This document shows, piece after piece, positions 24,373-35,863 of a DNA stretch of 64,000 bases. The notes under the pieces were generated by a model. It made no database searches. It saw nothing but the letters and a program-made list of their open reading frames with translations, and was not told the origin of the DNA. The DNA comes from Dendronephthya gigantea (taxonomy: Eukaryota > Cnidaria > Anthozoa > Malacalcyonacea > Nephtheidae), in assembly GCF_004324835.1 (NCBI RefSeq), contig NW_021163061.1, positions 682,001 through 746,000 on the forward strand, read 5' to 3'. Position 1 is the first letter of the stretch. Each line of letters starts with the position of its first letter. A program made the translations under genes and the position numbers.

Positions 24373-24592
24373 TCTTATCCACGTGTCGTCGTCATGGAAA
24401 CGCACGAGAAGCATTGTGAGGGATGATTGTATTGTTTGTTCATCAGCCATAAATAACAGCTGCATCAAAGCAGGACACAAGCGTTCGAGACGACACCTCT
24501 AGCAGCTCCTTGAAGAGAAAACTGACCAGCACGACTGCGGTGTGTTTCCCGGACGCGTTAATGCAATATCTGCTCCATGAATACAGAGTGCA

Positions 24593-24616
24593 TTTTATCA
24601 CCAAAACATTTTTTAT
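24593..24616 (+). promoter_or_regulatory. CPE-like motifs in the Mos 3' flank
   Basis: TTTTAT at 24593-24598 and TTTTTTAT at 24609-24616 lie about 220-240 bases after the Mos stop codon. They match the cytoplasmic polyadenylation element consensus known to control Mos mRNA in oocytes. No AATAAA lies close by, so whether both are within the transcript is unproven. Confidence 0.35.
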
Positions 24617-26091
24617 AGCCACCCACGTCAAAAGACTAGCTCTGCTAATGACTTATATCTGATTATCATTCATATTTAGAGACGGCTCGGCTGCTGAATA
24701 CATGACAACATGCGCCAAAATCTAGGATATCTCGGCATAATATTTTTGGCTAATTATCTTCAATGTGGCAGTGTATGATTTATGTTGAACGTAATCCCAG
24801 CGCATTTTCTAAGGAGGGGGGGGGAGGGGAAGAAACATAGCCCGAATGAGACCTAACATTTCAATATCATTTATCATCGCTTTAAAACGAGTCTCTAGAT
24901 GTTCATATACTGTATATACATATATATATATATATATACCTATGTATTTTTGCATGGGTTTAATCCTAAGCATGCATTTCTCCACAAAATATTCTCGGAT
25001 TTTTTATATTTTTTTTCTTTCTAATTGCAACGAATTCATACACCCTACGTCAGTATGTATTTATCTTTCTTTTTATCTCAAATAAATATACACAAGAAAA
25101 CGTCAATTCTAAAGTGTATACGTCCTTAGATAACGATTTGCTGACAAGATGTAAACACACGCTTCTTCTAAAAAAACACTAAATCTAGCTGTTTGGTAAT
25201 TCCAGCGAATCAAATAGGTTTTCACTCCGAAAAAAAAATTAAGTTTTAAAAAACTGTGCCAAATTTAGATTGCATGATAATACAGTATGTCAGTATAGCA
25301 TGATATATTTCAGACTTTTGTTAAATAATTCTAATTTTGTATACTCGTGATAAAGTATAAAAATAAAGAGACATTTCTATGAGATAATGAATGGATTATT
25401 TAGTTTGTGGTATTATCGTCTTGAAGATTACGAGATTTGCTATGTTTTTAGCGTGGGTTTCCCTCTCAGATAAGAGGGAATAATCGTTTGTATTTTTAGA
25501 AGGCTATGCATGATTATTCAGACTCGATTGTATCAACGTGTTACTTCAATTCAAGTTGAGTTCTCGTTGTACTAGCTGATATTCCGCCAATATTCAGAAT
25601 AATGAAGCGTGTTAAATATCGAAGCACTTCTAAAATGGCGACATTTCATCCTAAAACTGCGTTCTCCCAACTACTTTGCCAGAAATTGTGGAAATTGTTG
25701 GCAGTTTAATTGTTGAATTACTTAATGTTGCCATAAATTATCTAAGGTCTGAGAAAACGAGTCGGGATCATGCATTAAAAGCATCCTTCAGAACTGGCAC
25801 TTCGTAGAGAATGATTGATACCTAGGAGGCTAGGAAACGTGTTTGGAGTGAACTCAGTCATACAGTCTGGCTAGGCATAGCTTTTTCAGTGGATGAGTCA
25901 TTGTTATTTTTAGTATGTTTTGCGATACGACTTGAACTGATGCTGTAACCAACTGAGGGGGGTTAACGTGATGTGCAGCGCGCGATGTCCTGCTGTGCTT
26001 CGGATGAAAAGCACGTGTGTTTTGTTTGCAAGCTTGTTTACAAGTCTTTTTGCACAGTCCAGTAGAACGACATTCAGGACTGACCGAGCTA

Positions 26092-26648
26092 TAAATAGTA
26101 TATAAGAATCCTTACTGAACCTCTAGGAAGAACAGTTTAGAACTGATAGAGCTATTCAGCATAAATAAATAAAGTTAGTTTAGTTTAGGTTTCCTCCTGT
26201 AGTAACACTGGATCAATAAGAGATGATCCTTACTGGACCTCTAGGAAGAACAGTTTAGAACTAATAGAGCTATCCAGCATAAATAAACTTAGTTTGGTTT
26301 AGGTTTCCTCCTGTAGTAACACTGGATCAATAAGAGATGATCCTTACTGGACCTCTAGGAAGAACAGTTCAGGACTGATAGAGCTATCCAGTATAAATAA
26401 AGTTAGTTTAGTTTAGGTTTCCTCCTGTAGTAACACTGGATCAATAAGAGATGATCCTTACTGGACCTCTAGGAAGAACAGTTTAGAACTAATAGAGCTA
26501 TCCAGTATAAATAAAGTTAGTTTAGTTTAGGTTTCCTCCTGTAGTAACGCTGGATCAATACGAAATGATCCTTACTGGACAGAGCTGATACAGCTATCGA
26601 ATCTAAATCAAGTTAGTCTAATTTAGTTGCTCTGTAGACTATAGTAAC
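26092..26648 (+). repeat. 114-bp tandem repeat, about 5 copies
   Basis: The GGTTTCCTCC start of successive units falls at about 26188, 26302, 26416 and 26530, an exact 114-base period. Each unit contains a GGATCA...TGATCC hairpin and the stretch TATAAATAAAGTTAG, which includes AATAAA. The outer units are diverged. This is the largest of the six arrays in the window. Confidence 0.95.
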
Positions 26649-28270
26649 ACTGGACCTAATCCAATATATATATATATATCGCGTGCCGGTATATATTTAA
26701 CTCATGTTGTCATTAAAATCGCGCCAAACTCAGTTCCGGACCGTTACCAAACGTGCTGAAAGGTTCTTTGATCCGGCGTAAAGGCAAGTCACGCGCTTGG
26801 CTTGAATATAAAGATCAATTTCTCCCTCCTGGGTGCTGGTTTCCTGCACTTTTAACTGAAAGATTTTCGCTATTTCCAGCTTATTTTTAGCCATTTACCA
26901 TTTTTATAACCGTGAACTAATACCTGTTATATTTCGTTATATATAGATTGTCAGTTTTGAAACAGTATTCAACGCTATACGACGCAAAAGACAGCAAAGA
27001 TTTTTACTCTCAAAGTTAGTTGATCATTTGACTTTATTTCTTAATTGCCGTTCGAATTACTCCCCTGCATTTGAAGTGTTTATATATGTTTATATATCTT
27101 TTTTAATTTCCTGCTTTGCTAACTTTGCTGCGACGTTTAACTTGAGTTAAAGTGCATGGTAGTTTGGCTGAATTTATATATAAAGCAAACTTCGTAATGA
27201 ATAGCTCAAATGTAGATTGTTTTCTTATGCCAGTAATGGCGTCTTTATTCAGCCAATAAATCAAACGGATTTGGCTATAAATGGCCAGAAAGGGAAGGTT
27301 CGCCGGTTTGGTGATATTCCTGCATTCTGAGAATGACGATCCCAAAGTTTACGAGTTGATATGCATGCAGTTTGCTTGGTTCTGTTTTCATTTCCATTCT
27401 ATAAACTCTTAAAAATTTTTCCTCTTCCGTTTCGTGAATACGCCCATAACAAGGAATGGTTTGTAAACCGGTTTTTTAATTAATGAAACAATAAGATATC
27501 CGTTGTTTGGTGTGCAATGCAGGTTAGGCTGTATACCATGCAGTTGAGTTGTGTTCAGCTTCGAACTATAGTTGTGTCCATCGTGTAGGGGCGATCGCTC
27601 TGCAACGCAAAGTTATGCCGTTTTGAGAGAAATACTATGGTTTGACTCGCTCAAAATCACAACGAGGCTGCCAATTTGGTTAGAGTTAACACTTGTGGCC
27701 AAGGAAAGATTTTCTTGGCAAGGCCCAGTTACCCACTCGAGTATTCGGGCAGTCTTCGAGTCAGCTCTTGACTTACGAATATCTTTCACCCACATACGGA
27801 CAAAGCGTTGGCGAAAATATGAACGTTTTTGAAGCCTCAATGGTATACATTTTCATGCATGTTGTTGCTGAAGAAAGTTAAGCGCATTTTGACATCAAAA
27901 TCTTATCAAGTTGAAAATGTTACCTTTATGCTATATATCCGCATCACACTGCATCAGTGTTTCACACGGGCAAGTCCGAAAGTAAACATCGGAAGTTCCC
28001 GGTATGACGTAAACCAGGAATACAGGAAGACTGTTAGTTTGGATGTCATGATGTGCGATTTTACTCTCAACAGGGCCGTTTGCTTGCGGTCAATGCGACA
28101 CAATACTAGCTTCGTTTTTGTAAATATATATTCACGTTCCGTGTGTAGTGGTCATAATAATTGATAAAGGGTTATAATGAATGTTATAATGGTTACATTT
28201 CTCATCACAACTCCGGCCAGTTGAAAGCCGGACATGATTTATTTAAAAATCTTGTAGATACGAATCAATA

Positions 28271-28340
28271 TAACTAGGAAACACCGTGGTAGCGCCTTCC
28301 ATAAAACTTCGCATCAAATATGGTATAACAACTGCCTAAA
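28271..28340. repeat. 70-bp dispersed segment, copy 1
   Basis: About 70 bases ending GGTATAACAACTGCCTAAAA resemble 37351-37421 in the same orientation, at roughly three-quarters identity by eye. Origin unknown. Confidence 0.6.
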
Positions 28341-30188
28341 ACAAGATATACAAAAGCGCTGGTTTCGACCGGCTAAGGGGAGATTATAGAGAGTTTTATT
28401 AAGAGTCGTAAACTCAACGTACATACAACAGTATGAACTGTTTGAAAAGGTGATGTAAGAATTAAAACTATTATCCAGAAATCTACTCGGCAAATGAATA
28501 AAACTCTACTAGGTGTGCATATTTAGCAATCGCAGACTCTAGTTTCGCGGTAGTATTTTAAATATTTGTGAAGTTTTGCAATTTGATATTCTGACATAGC
28601 ATACATGCAGAACGCGTTTCTGCCGTCAAATCTTCGTGTTCAAATTTTCCTACGTGCATAAGGAAGTGCATTAGGGGCAAGCATTGCACAACTTTGTGAA
28701 AAACTTTTTTTGTAAAACACGAGTTGCATGTAAGGATGACGAAATACGATACGATGCCTTTCTAATACCTAACCTTTGTACGGAATTTTAGACATGTATT
28801 TAGGCACGCTTTATTTAGAACACGGACGGTACCACCCATATGAAAGCATGTGCATGTACATATGTCTTGTATATATTCGCCGACGAGGGCACGGCGTGCA
28901 GAAAGTATTCATATCCAAATTCTCGCATTTATCGTTTTCATTTCACTCATAGTTTATACCATCGGGCCGCCAAGTTTGTAGTGTCAATAATTGAAAGTTA
29001 AGTATGCCTGGTTGCATGCGTTAACCTTGAGGACGGTCCCTAGATATCTCAATATCCGGTGACACGCTGAACGGGAATGCTTGGGAAAACTGGAGTTCCC
29101 TACGTATTTAGACTAGACCATGCAGCCTGGTTTATTTATAAATCAGATGACAAGTTTATATTTAAATTTGCTAAGGTTTTGCTTTAGTGGCGTACAAGTT
29201 ACAACGTATTCTCTTAAGACTATTCTGAATGACATTATATATAGTTTAACTGGATTTTCACCATCAAATCTAAAAGCATCCATGCACATTTATACATCAA
29301 AAAAGCGGCTACCTTATAATAGTTCCCATGCAGGTACCTACGATCGTTTGTTATTGAAAAGAAGCGAATATTTATGAATATATTTATTATAGTTACAGTT
29401 TTTGATACACCCTATATAGTTTTGAGAGATGCACATATATAGAGTACATACAATCAAAGTGAATTAAAGACAAAAATAGATTAGAAAGATTAACTCTATT
29501 GATATGGTGCCCAGACCGCATTACCAAAACACGTCAATAAAATTTTCAGAAGAGCTTTGCTTTCGTCAATAAGGTCTTACTCCCCACGCGTCCATGTCTG
29601 TGTTTACTGTGTTCTTAACCTTCAACTCCGAAATTCAGCGATTATATGCTGGTCTGTTCAATGTTTAATATGTCATATTGTCAAGTTCTAAGCTTACATC
29701 CTGCATATATGCACACGCGTTCGTTTTGTGGTCAAATTCTGCGACATTTTACTTCTAAAATATACTGACAGTTTAAATAACAGATCTGCATGGAATAATT
29801 CAACTGTAGTATTCCTCCCATTCGAAGTATGACATTCACAGGTGATACTAAAGTCATATCGGTGGAAGCTTTTTAACTTTTTTGAAACAGCTTTCGAGAG
29901 GCTTGATTAGTTCTCAAGAGGTCGAATCATTTTGACTCAAAGTTTTTTGTTCAATTTTCCAAAGACCTCAACAAGGATGCGATATCTTCTTTTGCCAAGC
30001 GGAAGAAGGCTTCCCACGAGGAAACATTCACTTGGCAGGCTTGTGTAGGGTTTTTGTTTGAACATCCTGTTTGATGATGTCATCATTTTGGCGTGGCGTA
30101 CTTTGGGGTCTATGTAGATCCGCGTTATCTAAACTAGGCGGAATTAATGAAAGTATTTGTTTATTGCAACGCCCACGAATAATTCGCT

Positions 30189-30207
30189 TATATAAGAGGC
30201 ACCGTGC
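30189..30207 (+). promoter_or_regulatory. TATA box plus GGCACCGTGC motif of trefoil gene 1
   Basis: TATATAA (30189-30195) is followed by GGCACCGTGC (30198-30207), about 100 bases before the ATG at 30292. The facing paralogue has the same arrangement at 35773-35790. The core GCAC-N-GTGC is nearly palindromic, so it reads similarly on both strands. Confidence 0.7.
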
Positions 30208-30291
30208 GATTTGCCACTCATAAACAGTTTAACATTCGACAAAACATAACGTCTACAGAAAGAGCGAGAAGAAACGTTGATTGAATACAAG

Positions 30292-32296
30292 ATGGCATTT
30301 GATCCAAAGGTAAGCATGTTATATACAGCGATAGAGTATAATAAATCACACACGGGTAGCTCTCAAGAAGATAATGTCATCTTTACCACATATGCCATAG
30401 TAACAGATTATCTAAAGCGTGGTTTTTGTCAGATAGATTCTTAAAGAAAGTATCATGTCAGTAATGCTATATAGTCCAATCTTTGCGATAGGGTTTCGAC
30501 AATTTTCACTACCATTTCAAGCGATTTAATCCTTCAAATTGGCCTTCTATATAAATAACTAATCCATGGTCAATTATCTAATAAGTTTATCTCGAGTCTA
30601 ACGAATCTTTTCCGGCGTTAAATTGTAGATGGAGTTCGTGTACACATTCAAATGTCATGTTGCAAACTTGTATTTGCAAGCCAAAGAAGATGGTTCAGTT
30701 ACAGCGAGTGGAAAACTTTATGAACCAGAAAATCCAAACAGTAAGTATCAGTCAATCTTCTGCTTGCCCATGATGAGGCATGAAAAAACTGCATGCAATA
30801 GATACCGGAATTCTATGAATTTGAGCAACATTCCTTGCGATTCTGAGATACGTTGCGGCAGAATTAAACGAAGAAAATTGAAATAACAAAGACGCAAAAC
30901 GAGATATTAAATATCCATGTGTGTTTTGTGCTGAAAGTTATTTAAATTTTAAAATACGAAAACATGTTGTAAAAGTATTCGTATCTTCCTGATGTATTGT
31001 TGTTTTCGTTTTTATTGATTAATTTAAAGTTAAATGAATGTAGCTAATATTTCTGCTACGAACATAAAATTATTCGTGCATGTACGTGTCCAAGACAGAA
31101 ATATTTTTTCCAAACAAAACAGTTATAATGGTTTTACAATAGTTATTTGATATCATATATTTACCAGTCAGTGTACCAACATTTCGCGACACAAGCAAGC
31201 CGGTCGAATATACATTGATCATTTATGCATAATGATAATATTTACTGGCAATTATTTCGAATTATTTCCGTCATGCATTCAAGGTTGCATGCACGGCAAA
31301 ATTTACCGAAAAGTTCAGTATGAATGAGTCGCTGAGTCATACCAGGGCGTGTTTTGGTTCTGCTTTTCAAAGATCCATCTCATCGGCTGGTGTGATATGG
31401 CGCTATCACTCGTTTGCTTGAAAATGACTTGTTGATTGATTATAATACTTTTTTGAATGCTTCTAGTTTACTTCTACATCGAGAGCCAACTCGACCATAC
31501 TGGTGAGCTGTTGCAGTATTGCTTCAAGCCATACAAACGACCTGATCAATATGTTGCAGTTGTAAATGGACAGGTTGTTTTAAAGGTTAGCATTGGTTTT
31601 AGTTACTTAACTTTCTTTCTCTCCGTGTCGCCATTGGCGTCCGGGAAGAACAGTTTAGAAACATTGGATCAATAAGAGATGATCCTTACTGGATCTCTAG
31701 GAAGAACAGCTTAGAACTGATAGAGCTATCCAGTATAAATAAAGTTAGTTTAGTTTAGGTTTCCTCCTGTAGTAACACTGGATCAATAAGAGATGATCCT
31801 TACTGGACCTCTAGGAAGAACAGTTTAGAACTGATAGAGCTATCCAGTATAAATAAAGTTAGTTTAGTTTAGGTTTCCTCCTGTAGTAACACTGGATCAA
31901 TAAGAGATGATCCTTACTTGACCTCTAAGAAGAACAGATTATAATATGCTTTCAGTGTAGAGAAAATGAACGAAAATACTAACTTCACTTTGTTCTGAAA
32001 CGTTTTAGTCTGAAAGCGAGTGTGAACCGGAAGAGCGGTTGTTTTATGTAAACGAAGGCAATGTCAATAGAGATCATTTGAGTTTTTACGTGAAAATGTC
32101 TGGTGCTTCTCATTATCTGGGTTTCGAAGAAACAGGTGAGCTTTTTGCCACAGAAGCAGAGATAGAAGAACAAGGCTGGATCCATATGTTAGGATATGAG
32201 GAAAAAAAAATCACCACTGTCACGAAAGAAGAGCTCATGTTTGAACCCAATTTGATGGATATCATCATAACGGAAATGTCTTTCTCTGAAGAATAA
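30292..32296 (+). CDS. small leaderless beta-trefoil protein, IL-1/FGF-like (gene 1), 4 coding exons
   Basis: Coding exons: 30292-30309 (MAFDPK), 30629-30740, 31467-31585, 32009-32296; 537 nt, 178 aa. All donors and acceptors are canonical and phases match. No signal peptide or membrane segment is seen. Exon 2 (NLYLQAKEDGSVTASG) has the hydrophobic-x-LQ-x-DG pattern of the first FGF/IL-1 trefoil repeat. Exon 3 (YFYIES...PDQYVAVVNGQVVLK) fits the second, and exon 4 (LSFYVKMSGASHYLGFEETG) the third. The tail is acidic. The gene faces a paralogue at 33960-35681 with the same intron positions and phases. A TATA promoter and an AU-rich 3' UTR suggest a tightly controlled, rapidly turned-over mRNA. 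The fold is inferred from repeat pattern and pairwise alignment by eye; a fascin-like or other trefoil remains possible. Intron 3 holds a 114-bp repeat array. Confidence 0.75.
31640..31935 (+). repeat. 114-bp tandem repeat, about 2.6 copies
   Basis: It lies in intron 3 of trefoil gene 1, in the same orientation as the gene, so the AATAAA within each unit is in sense with the transcript. Confidence 0.93.
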
Positions 32297-32448
32297 CACG
32301 CGAGATTTGGAAACAATAAACAGGGGTCATATATACTAAGGAATATAATATTTAATATTTTTGATAGAACGTTAAATTATATACGCATGTTTGTATATAT
32401 AGCTGTATTAAGTTAATATGATGTAAATAATATAAGTTAATGAGGAAT

Positions 32449-32461
32449 ATTTATTTATTTA
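32449..32461 (+). promoter_or_regulatory. AU-rich element in the 3' UTR of trefoil gene 1
   Basis: ATTTATTTATTTA is three overlapping AUUUA pentamers and contains the UUAUUUAUU nonamer, the class II AU-rich element typical of short-lived cytokine mRNAs. It lies 153 bases after the stop and just before AATAAA at 32469. Confidence 0.65.
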
Positions 32462-32468
32462 ATGGCGA

Positions 32469-32474
32469 AATAAA
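32469..32474 (+). terminator. poly(A) signal AATAAA of trefoil gene 1
   Basis: AATAAA 173 bases past the stop codon at 32296, immediately after the AU-rich element. Confidence 0.65.
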
Positions 32475-32551
32475 TGCAAAACCTGCAGTTATATGCAGCT
32501 TTCATATAAACTTCGTGTGTGTTTTTTCTTAAATCGATTTTTCTTGCTATA

Positions 32552-32766
32552 CAGGGTGAGTCAGAAAAAAGTCCCCTCTATTGAAATCAAGCCTTTGTTA
32601 GAATCTGATTGCCTTAATATTATGATAAACCCAATTGAAAGCAAGACGCTTTATTTGAATGCCTCAACCTAATAACTATGCTATTTACACACTACTGCGT
32701 TGATCATGCATTCAAATCAACAAAGGCTTCATTTCAATAGGGGGGACTTTTTTTTTACTCACCCTG
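32552..32766. mobile_element. mariner/Tc1-type MITE with TA target duplication
   Basis: A 215-bp element whose ends read CAGGGTGAGTCAGAAAAAAG from the left and CAGGGTGAGTAAAAAAAAAG from the right. The arms of about 45 bp continue through CCTATTGAAAT and AAGCCTTTGTT. It is flanked by TA at 32550-32551 and 32767-32768. It has no coding capacity. It lies between the two convergent trefoil genes. Confidence 0.88.
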
Positions 32767-33109
32767 TATAATCTAGAAAATTTCGAATATATATTCCGGA
32801 AAACCAGCATCCTAACTTGATGTTGACACAGATCTACTGCATGTTGAAGAATTCTTGTCGCGTTATCATCATCGTCTATCCGTTGAGTGTTGACTGTCGA
32901 GGTACTAAATTCTACCAATTTTCGTTGAGATTTTCTTCTTTTGACGGATGTAGCTGGGGAACTAGGGATTGCTTGTGTTGTGTTTTAGGGCTTGTTTACA
33001 TGGAGCGAGTTATCCCGGCTAGGCGAGGTAAAAAGCGCATCACATCAATGGCTGAACCTATGAAAAGGCCCTTAGTTTTTCTCCTTGTTCGATATGACCT
33101 TAGCCACTC

Positions 33110-33655
33110 GTATCCAACACTCCTATCATTCAACACTCCCAGAATACTACTATCATTCAACAGCTTCAGATACTCCTATCATTCAACACTCCCAGATACT
33201 CCTATCATTCAACAGCTTCAGAATTCAGATACTCCTATCATTCAACACTTTCAGATACTCTTATCATTCAACACTCCCAGGATACTGCTATCATTCAACA
33301 CTTCCAGATACTCCTGTTATTCAACACTCCAAGATACTCCTGTCATTCAACGCTCCAAGATACTCCTATATATCATTCAAAGCTCTCTGATACTCCTATC
33401 ATTCAAAACTCCCTGATACTCCTATCATTCAACACCCCTAGACAGCTTCTATCATTCAACATCTCTAGACACCCTTATCATTCAACACCCCTAGACACTT
33501 CTCTCATTCAACACCCCTAGACACTTCTATCATTCAACACCCCTAGACACTTCTATCATTCAACACCCCTAGACACTCCTATCATTCAACACTCCCAGGC
33601 CCCTTTATCATCTAACACTCACAGACACTCCAATAAATCATCCAACATCCACAGA
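33110..33655. repeat. minisatellite of about 26 bp (TATCATTCAACAC type)
   Basis: About 20 degenerate units of TATCATTCAACACTCCCAGA, changing gradually to TATCATTCAACACCCCTAGA. Long open frames in two plus-strand frames are artefacts of the repeat. Confidence 0.92.
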
Positions 33656-33784
33656 CACCCCGAGGTAACTAGCAAGGCTAAACTTCTGATGTTTTCCAAC
33701 ATTCTAAAAAGTGTCTTTTACGAAATATGTCCTCGACACGCCGGGTATAAAAAACTACAATGCGTTTTTACAACAAAAGCAAAT

Positions 33785-33790
33785 TTTATT
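33785..33790 (-). terminator. poly(A) signal AATAAA of trefoil gene 2
   Basis: TTTATT on the plus strand, 170 bases past the stop at 33960, reads AATAAA in the gene direction. The intervening 3' UTR is very AT-rich and holds scattered AUUUA motifs. Confidence 0.6.
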
Positions 33791-33959
33791 TGCTAAATAT
33801 TTTATAACTTAAAAATAAATATTTTCATAATTTATCGTGCGTGATACACTGAATAGCTTAAAATTCAAAATATTTCATATATTATGCGGTTAGATAATTT
33901 ATAATAATTTATAATAGTTTTTGTAATAATTTAAGATAAATAAAACTCCAATGTTATGA

Positions 33960-35681
33960 TTATTCTTCTGAGGCTGTCATACGCTCGTTGACAATAATTT
34001 TCGCGGAAACATAATCTTTCTGAATCTCCATTGGGCCAGCGATGAATTTCTCAGAAAATTCTTCGAATTCCTCGAAATATTCTGGCGCGCTGTTCAGGGT
34101 AAGCGAGGAGACCGTGGATACGTTGCTGTTGATGTTCTTGATCACTCTCAGTCGAAACCAGGCATTAGACGAATCCCCTGCCAAGATGACGTCATCGTTT
34201 CGGTCGGTACTCATGAACTGCTGACCGTTGGAATATCTATCCTCAAACTTGATGTAGTCACCATTTACCGTTCTTCCAATAAAATCGTGCGAACTATCGT
34301 TGATCGAAAGTGTCACTGGAATGTCCTATAGTGTGAACACAAACATTTGTAGCTTTCTGACGTTTGTTTGGGACAATGTTGGATGAAAAATATTAAGATG
34401 AAACTCTATTTGATTGTTCAACTTGTCACTGATTGAAAAACAACATAAACCCGTAAGAAGTCTTTCTGTAAGTCAATTCTACTGCGGTATTTACCTTCAA
34501 AATAATAGACTTCCTATCTGCCGACAGGGCGAGGTATTTGCCAGGCTGACTGACAGGTCGAATGCGATACAGAGTATCATTGTTGTTGTCTATTCCAGTA
34601 TCGATAAAGAATTGTGCTATAACGCAAAAAAACAGAGTATTTTAACTTTTACAATCAGTTCGTAGATCATTCATCCTAATCACGAAACCTCAATTTTCAT
34701 ATAACCGTATGGCTGAATTTTTCAAAAACCAGTACTGAATCCGACCTCGTAATCTATAGTGTACAGTCTTAAACCTAATTTCAATGAATGTAACTATATT
34801 TGTGAGAAATACGCCAATCCATATTTATAGAAATTCAGTAGTGATTCAATAATTCATTTCTTCATTGGGTATATGAATGGTACTATACAAAAATGGCCGA
34901 TCAAAAAGGTCGTTAAATTATACCATATAAAATAAGGATGTATAAATCTAGTTAATATACTGATTTCAACAAATAGTTACCTAGTTGATTTAAATAGTCG
35001 AATTGTGCTCCATCGGCTTTAAGGACGCCGTTTCTCAAAAAAAGAAAGTTTCTATTTATTGCTTCAATATTGGTGGGTTCTGTGCCGCGTAACTATAAAA
35101 ATAAAAAGAAATGAAAAACTATAAATGAGTCTTAAATGTTATATAATCACTAAATATATAGTATATAACCATAATTGCAATATGACAAGTCAAGAATGTC
35201 CCAAATGATTGAATTTCAATCGATATATAGGTTTGAAACGACGAACTATCTTAAAACATTGCTTGTAGAGAAAGCCCTTTTACTCTCTGACTTTGAGTAA
35301 TTATGGTGACACATTTATAATAAAGACTCTAAGAGTGCTTGTCTTAGACTTAGTTCATTATGAATTGAGTAAGAATAATTGCATGAGACGATTAAACGTC
35401 AAGAAAGAATAAAAACACCCTTAGATATATTTCGTGATTGTAAAAGTAAATGAATGTTCTAGCATAAAAGTTTGCCTTTGTTTTAAAGACTGAAAGACGT
35501 TCCAAGCAACGACAAACAAAGTAGTATTTTGGTCACACAATGTATACACAAATGAAATACAGAAATTTTCTAGTTTCTTTCTTAATCTCGATTACCAAAG
35601 CTACGCCTATTTATGAAAGTTGCCAAGAAAAAGTGGAGAATTTTATACACTTACCGTGGAGAATGCTGAGCTGTTTGACAT
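33960..35681 (-). CDS. small leaderless beta-trefoil protein, IL-1/FGF-like (gene 2), 4 coding exons
   Basis: Coding exons in transcript order: 35655-35681 (MSNSSAFST), 34981-35092, 34495-34616, 33960-34325; 627 nt, 208 aa, all splice sites canonical. There is no signal peptide. Exon 2 (NFLFLRNGVLKADG), exon 3 (LYRIRPVSQPGKYLALSADR) and exon 4 (KFEDRYSNGQQFMSTDRNDD, residues 113-132) fit three trefoil repeats. KYLALSADRKSIIL parallels the FGF form RYLAMKEDGRLLAS. FE...FMST...VILAG parallels the IL-1 family signature (FES...FISTS...VFLGG). The phase-1 and phase-0 introns match gene 1, and exon 2 is 112 bp in both. The C-terminal tail beyond the trefoil is acidic (PEYFEEFEEFSEKF). A leaderless cytokine or growth factor is the inference. 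The function is unknown and the family assignment needs structural support. Confidence 0.75.
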
Positions 35682-35772
35682 TTTTTTCGGTTGTAAAAGG
35701 CTTTCAACAATAACAGTTAGTCTTCTGAATGATCTTCTGATCTGTGTGCTTCGTTATGACTTCGATGTTACA

Positions 35773-35790
35773 GGCACCGTGCTTTATATA
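35773..35790 (-). promoter_or_regulatory. TATA box plus GCACGGTGCC motif of trefoil gene 2
   Basis: On the minus strand TATATAAA (35790-35783) is followed at once by GCACGGTGCC (35782-35773), about 100 bases before the ATG at 35681. It is the counterpart of 30189-30207. Confidence 0.7.
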
Positions 35791-35863
35791 CACGCGTTTG
35801 AGAAGATTTGAATAGTGCAAGGAAGTGTGTTGATTGTCCTACCTGAACGGTAGTCTTCCCTGC

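Larger units (their letters stand above)
24373..30188. other. intergenic between Mos and the first trefoil gene
   Basis: I find no supportable coding exon. It contains a G-run near 24818, short (TA)n tracts near 24915 and 26665, the 114-bp array at 26092-26648 and a segment at 28271-28340 that recurs at 37351-37421. Confidence 0.5.

Noticed and set aside
33085-33416. Overlapping Ser/His/Thr-rich open frames of 101 and 199 codons
   Set aside because: Produced by the TATCATTCAACAC minisatellite.
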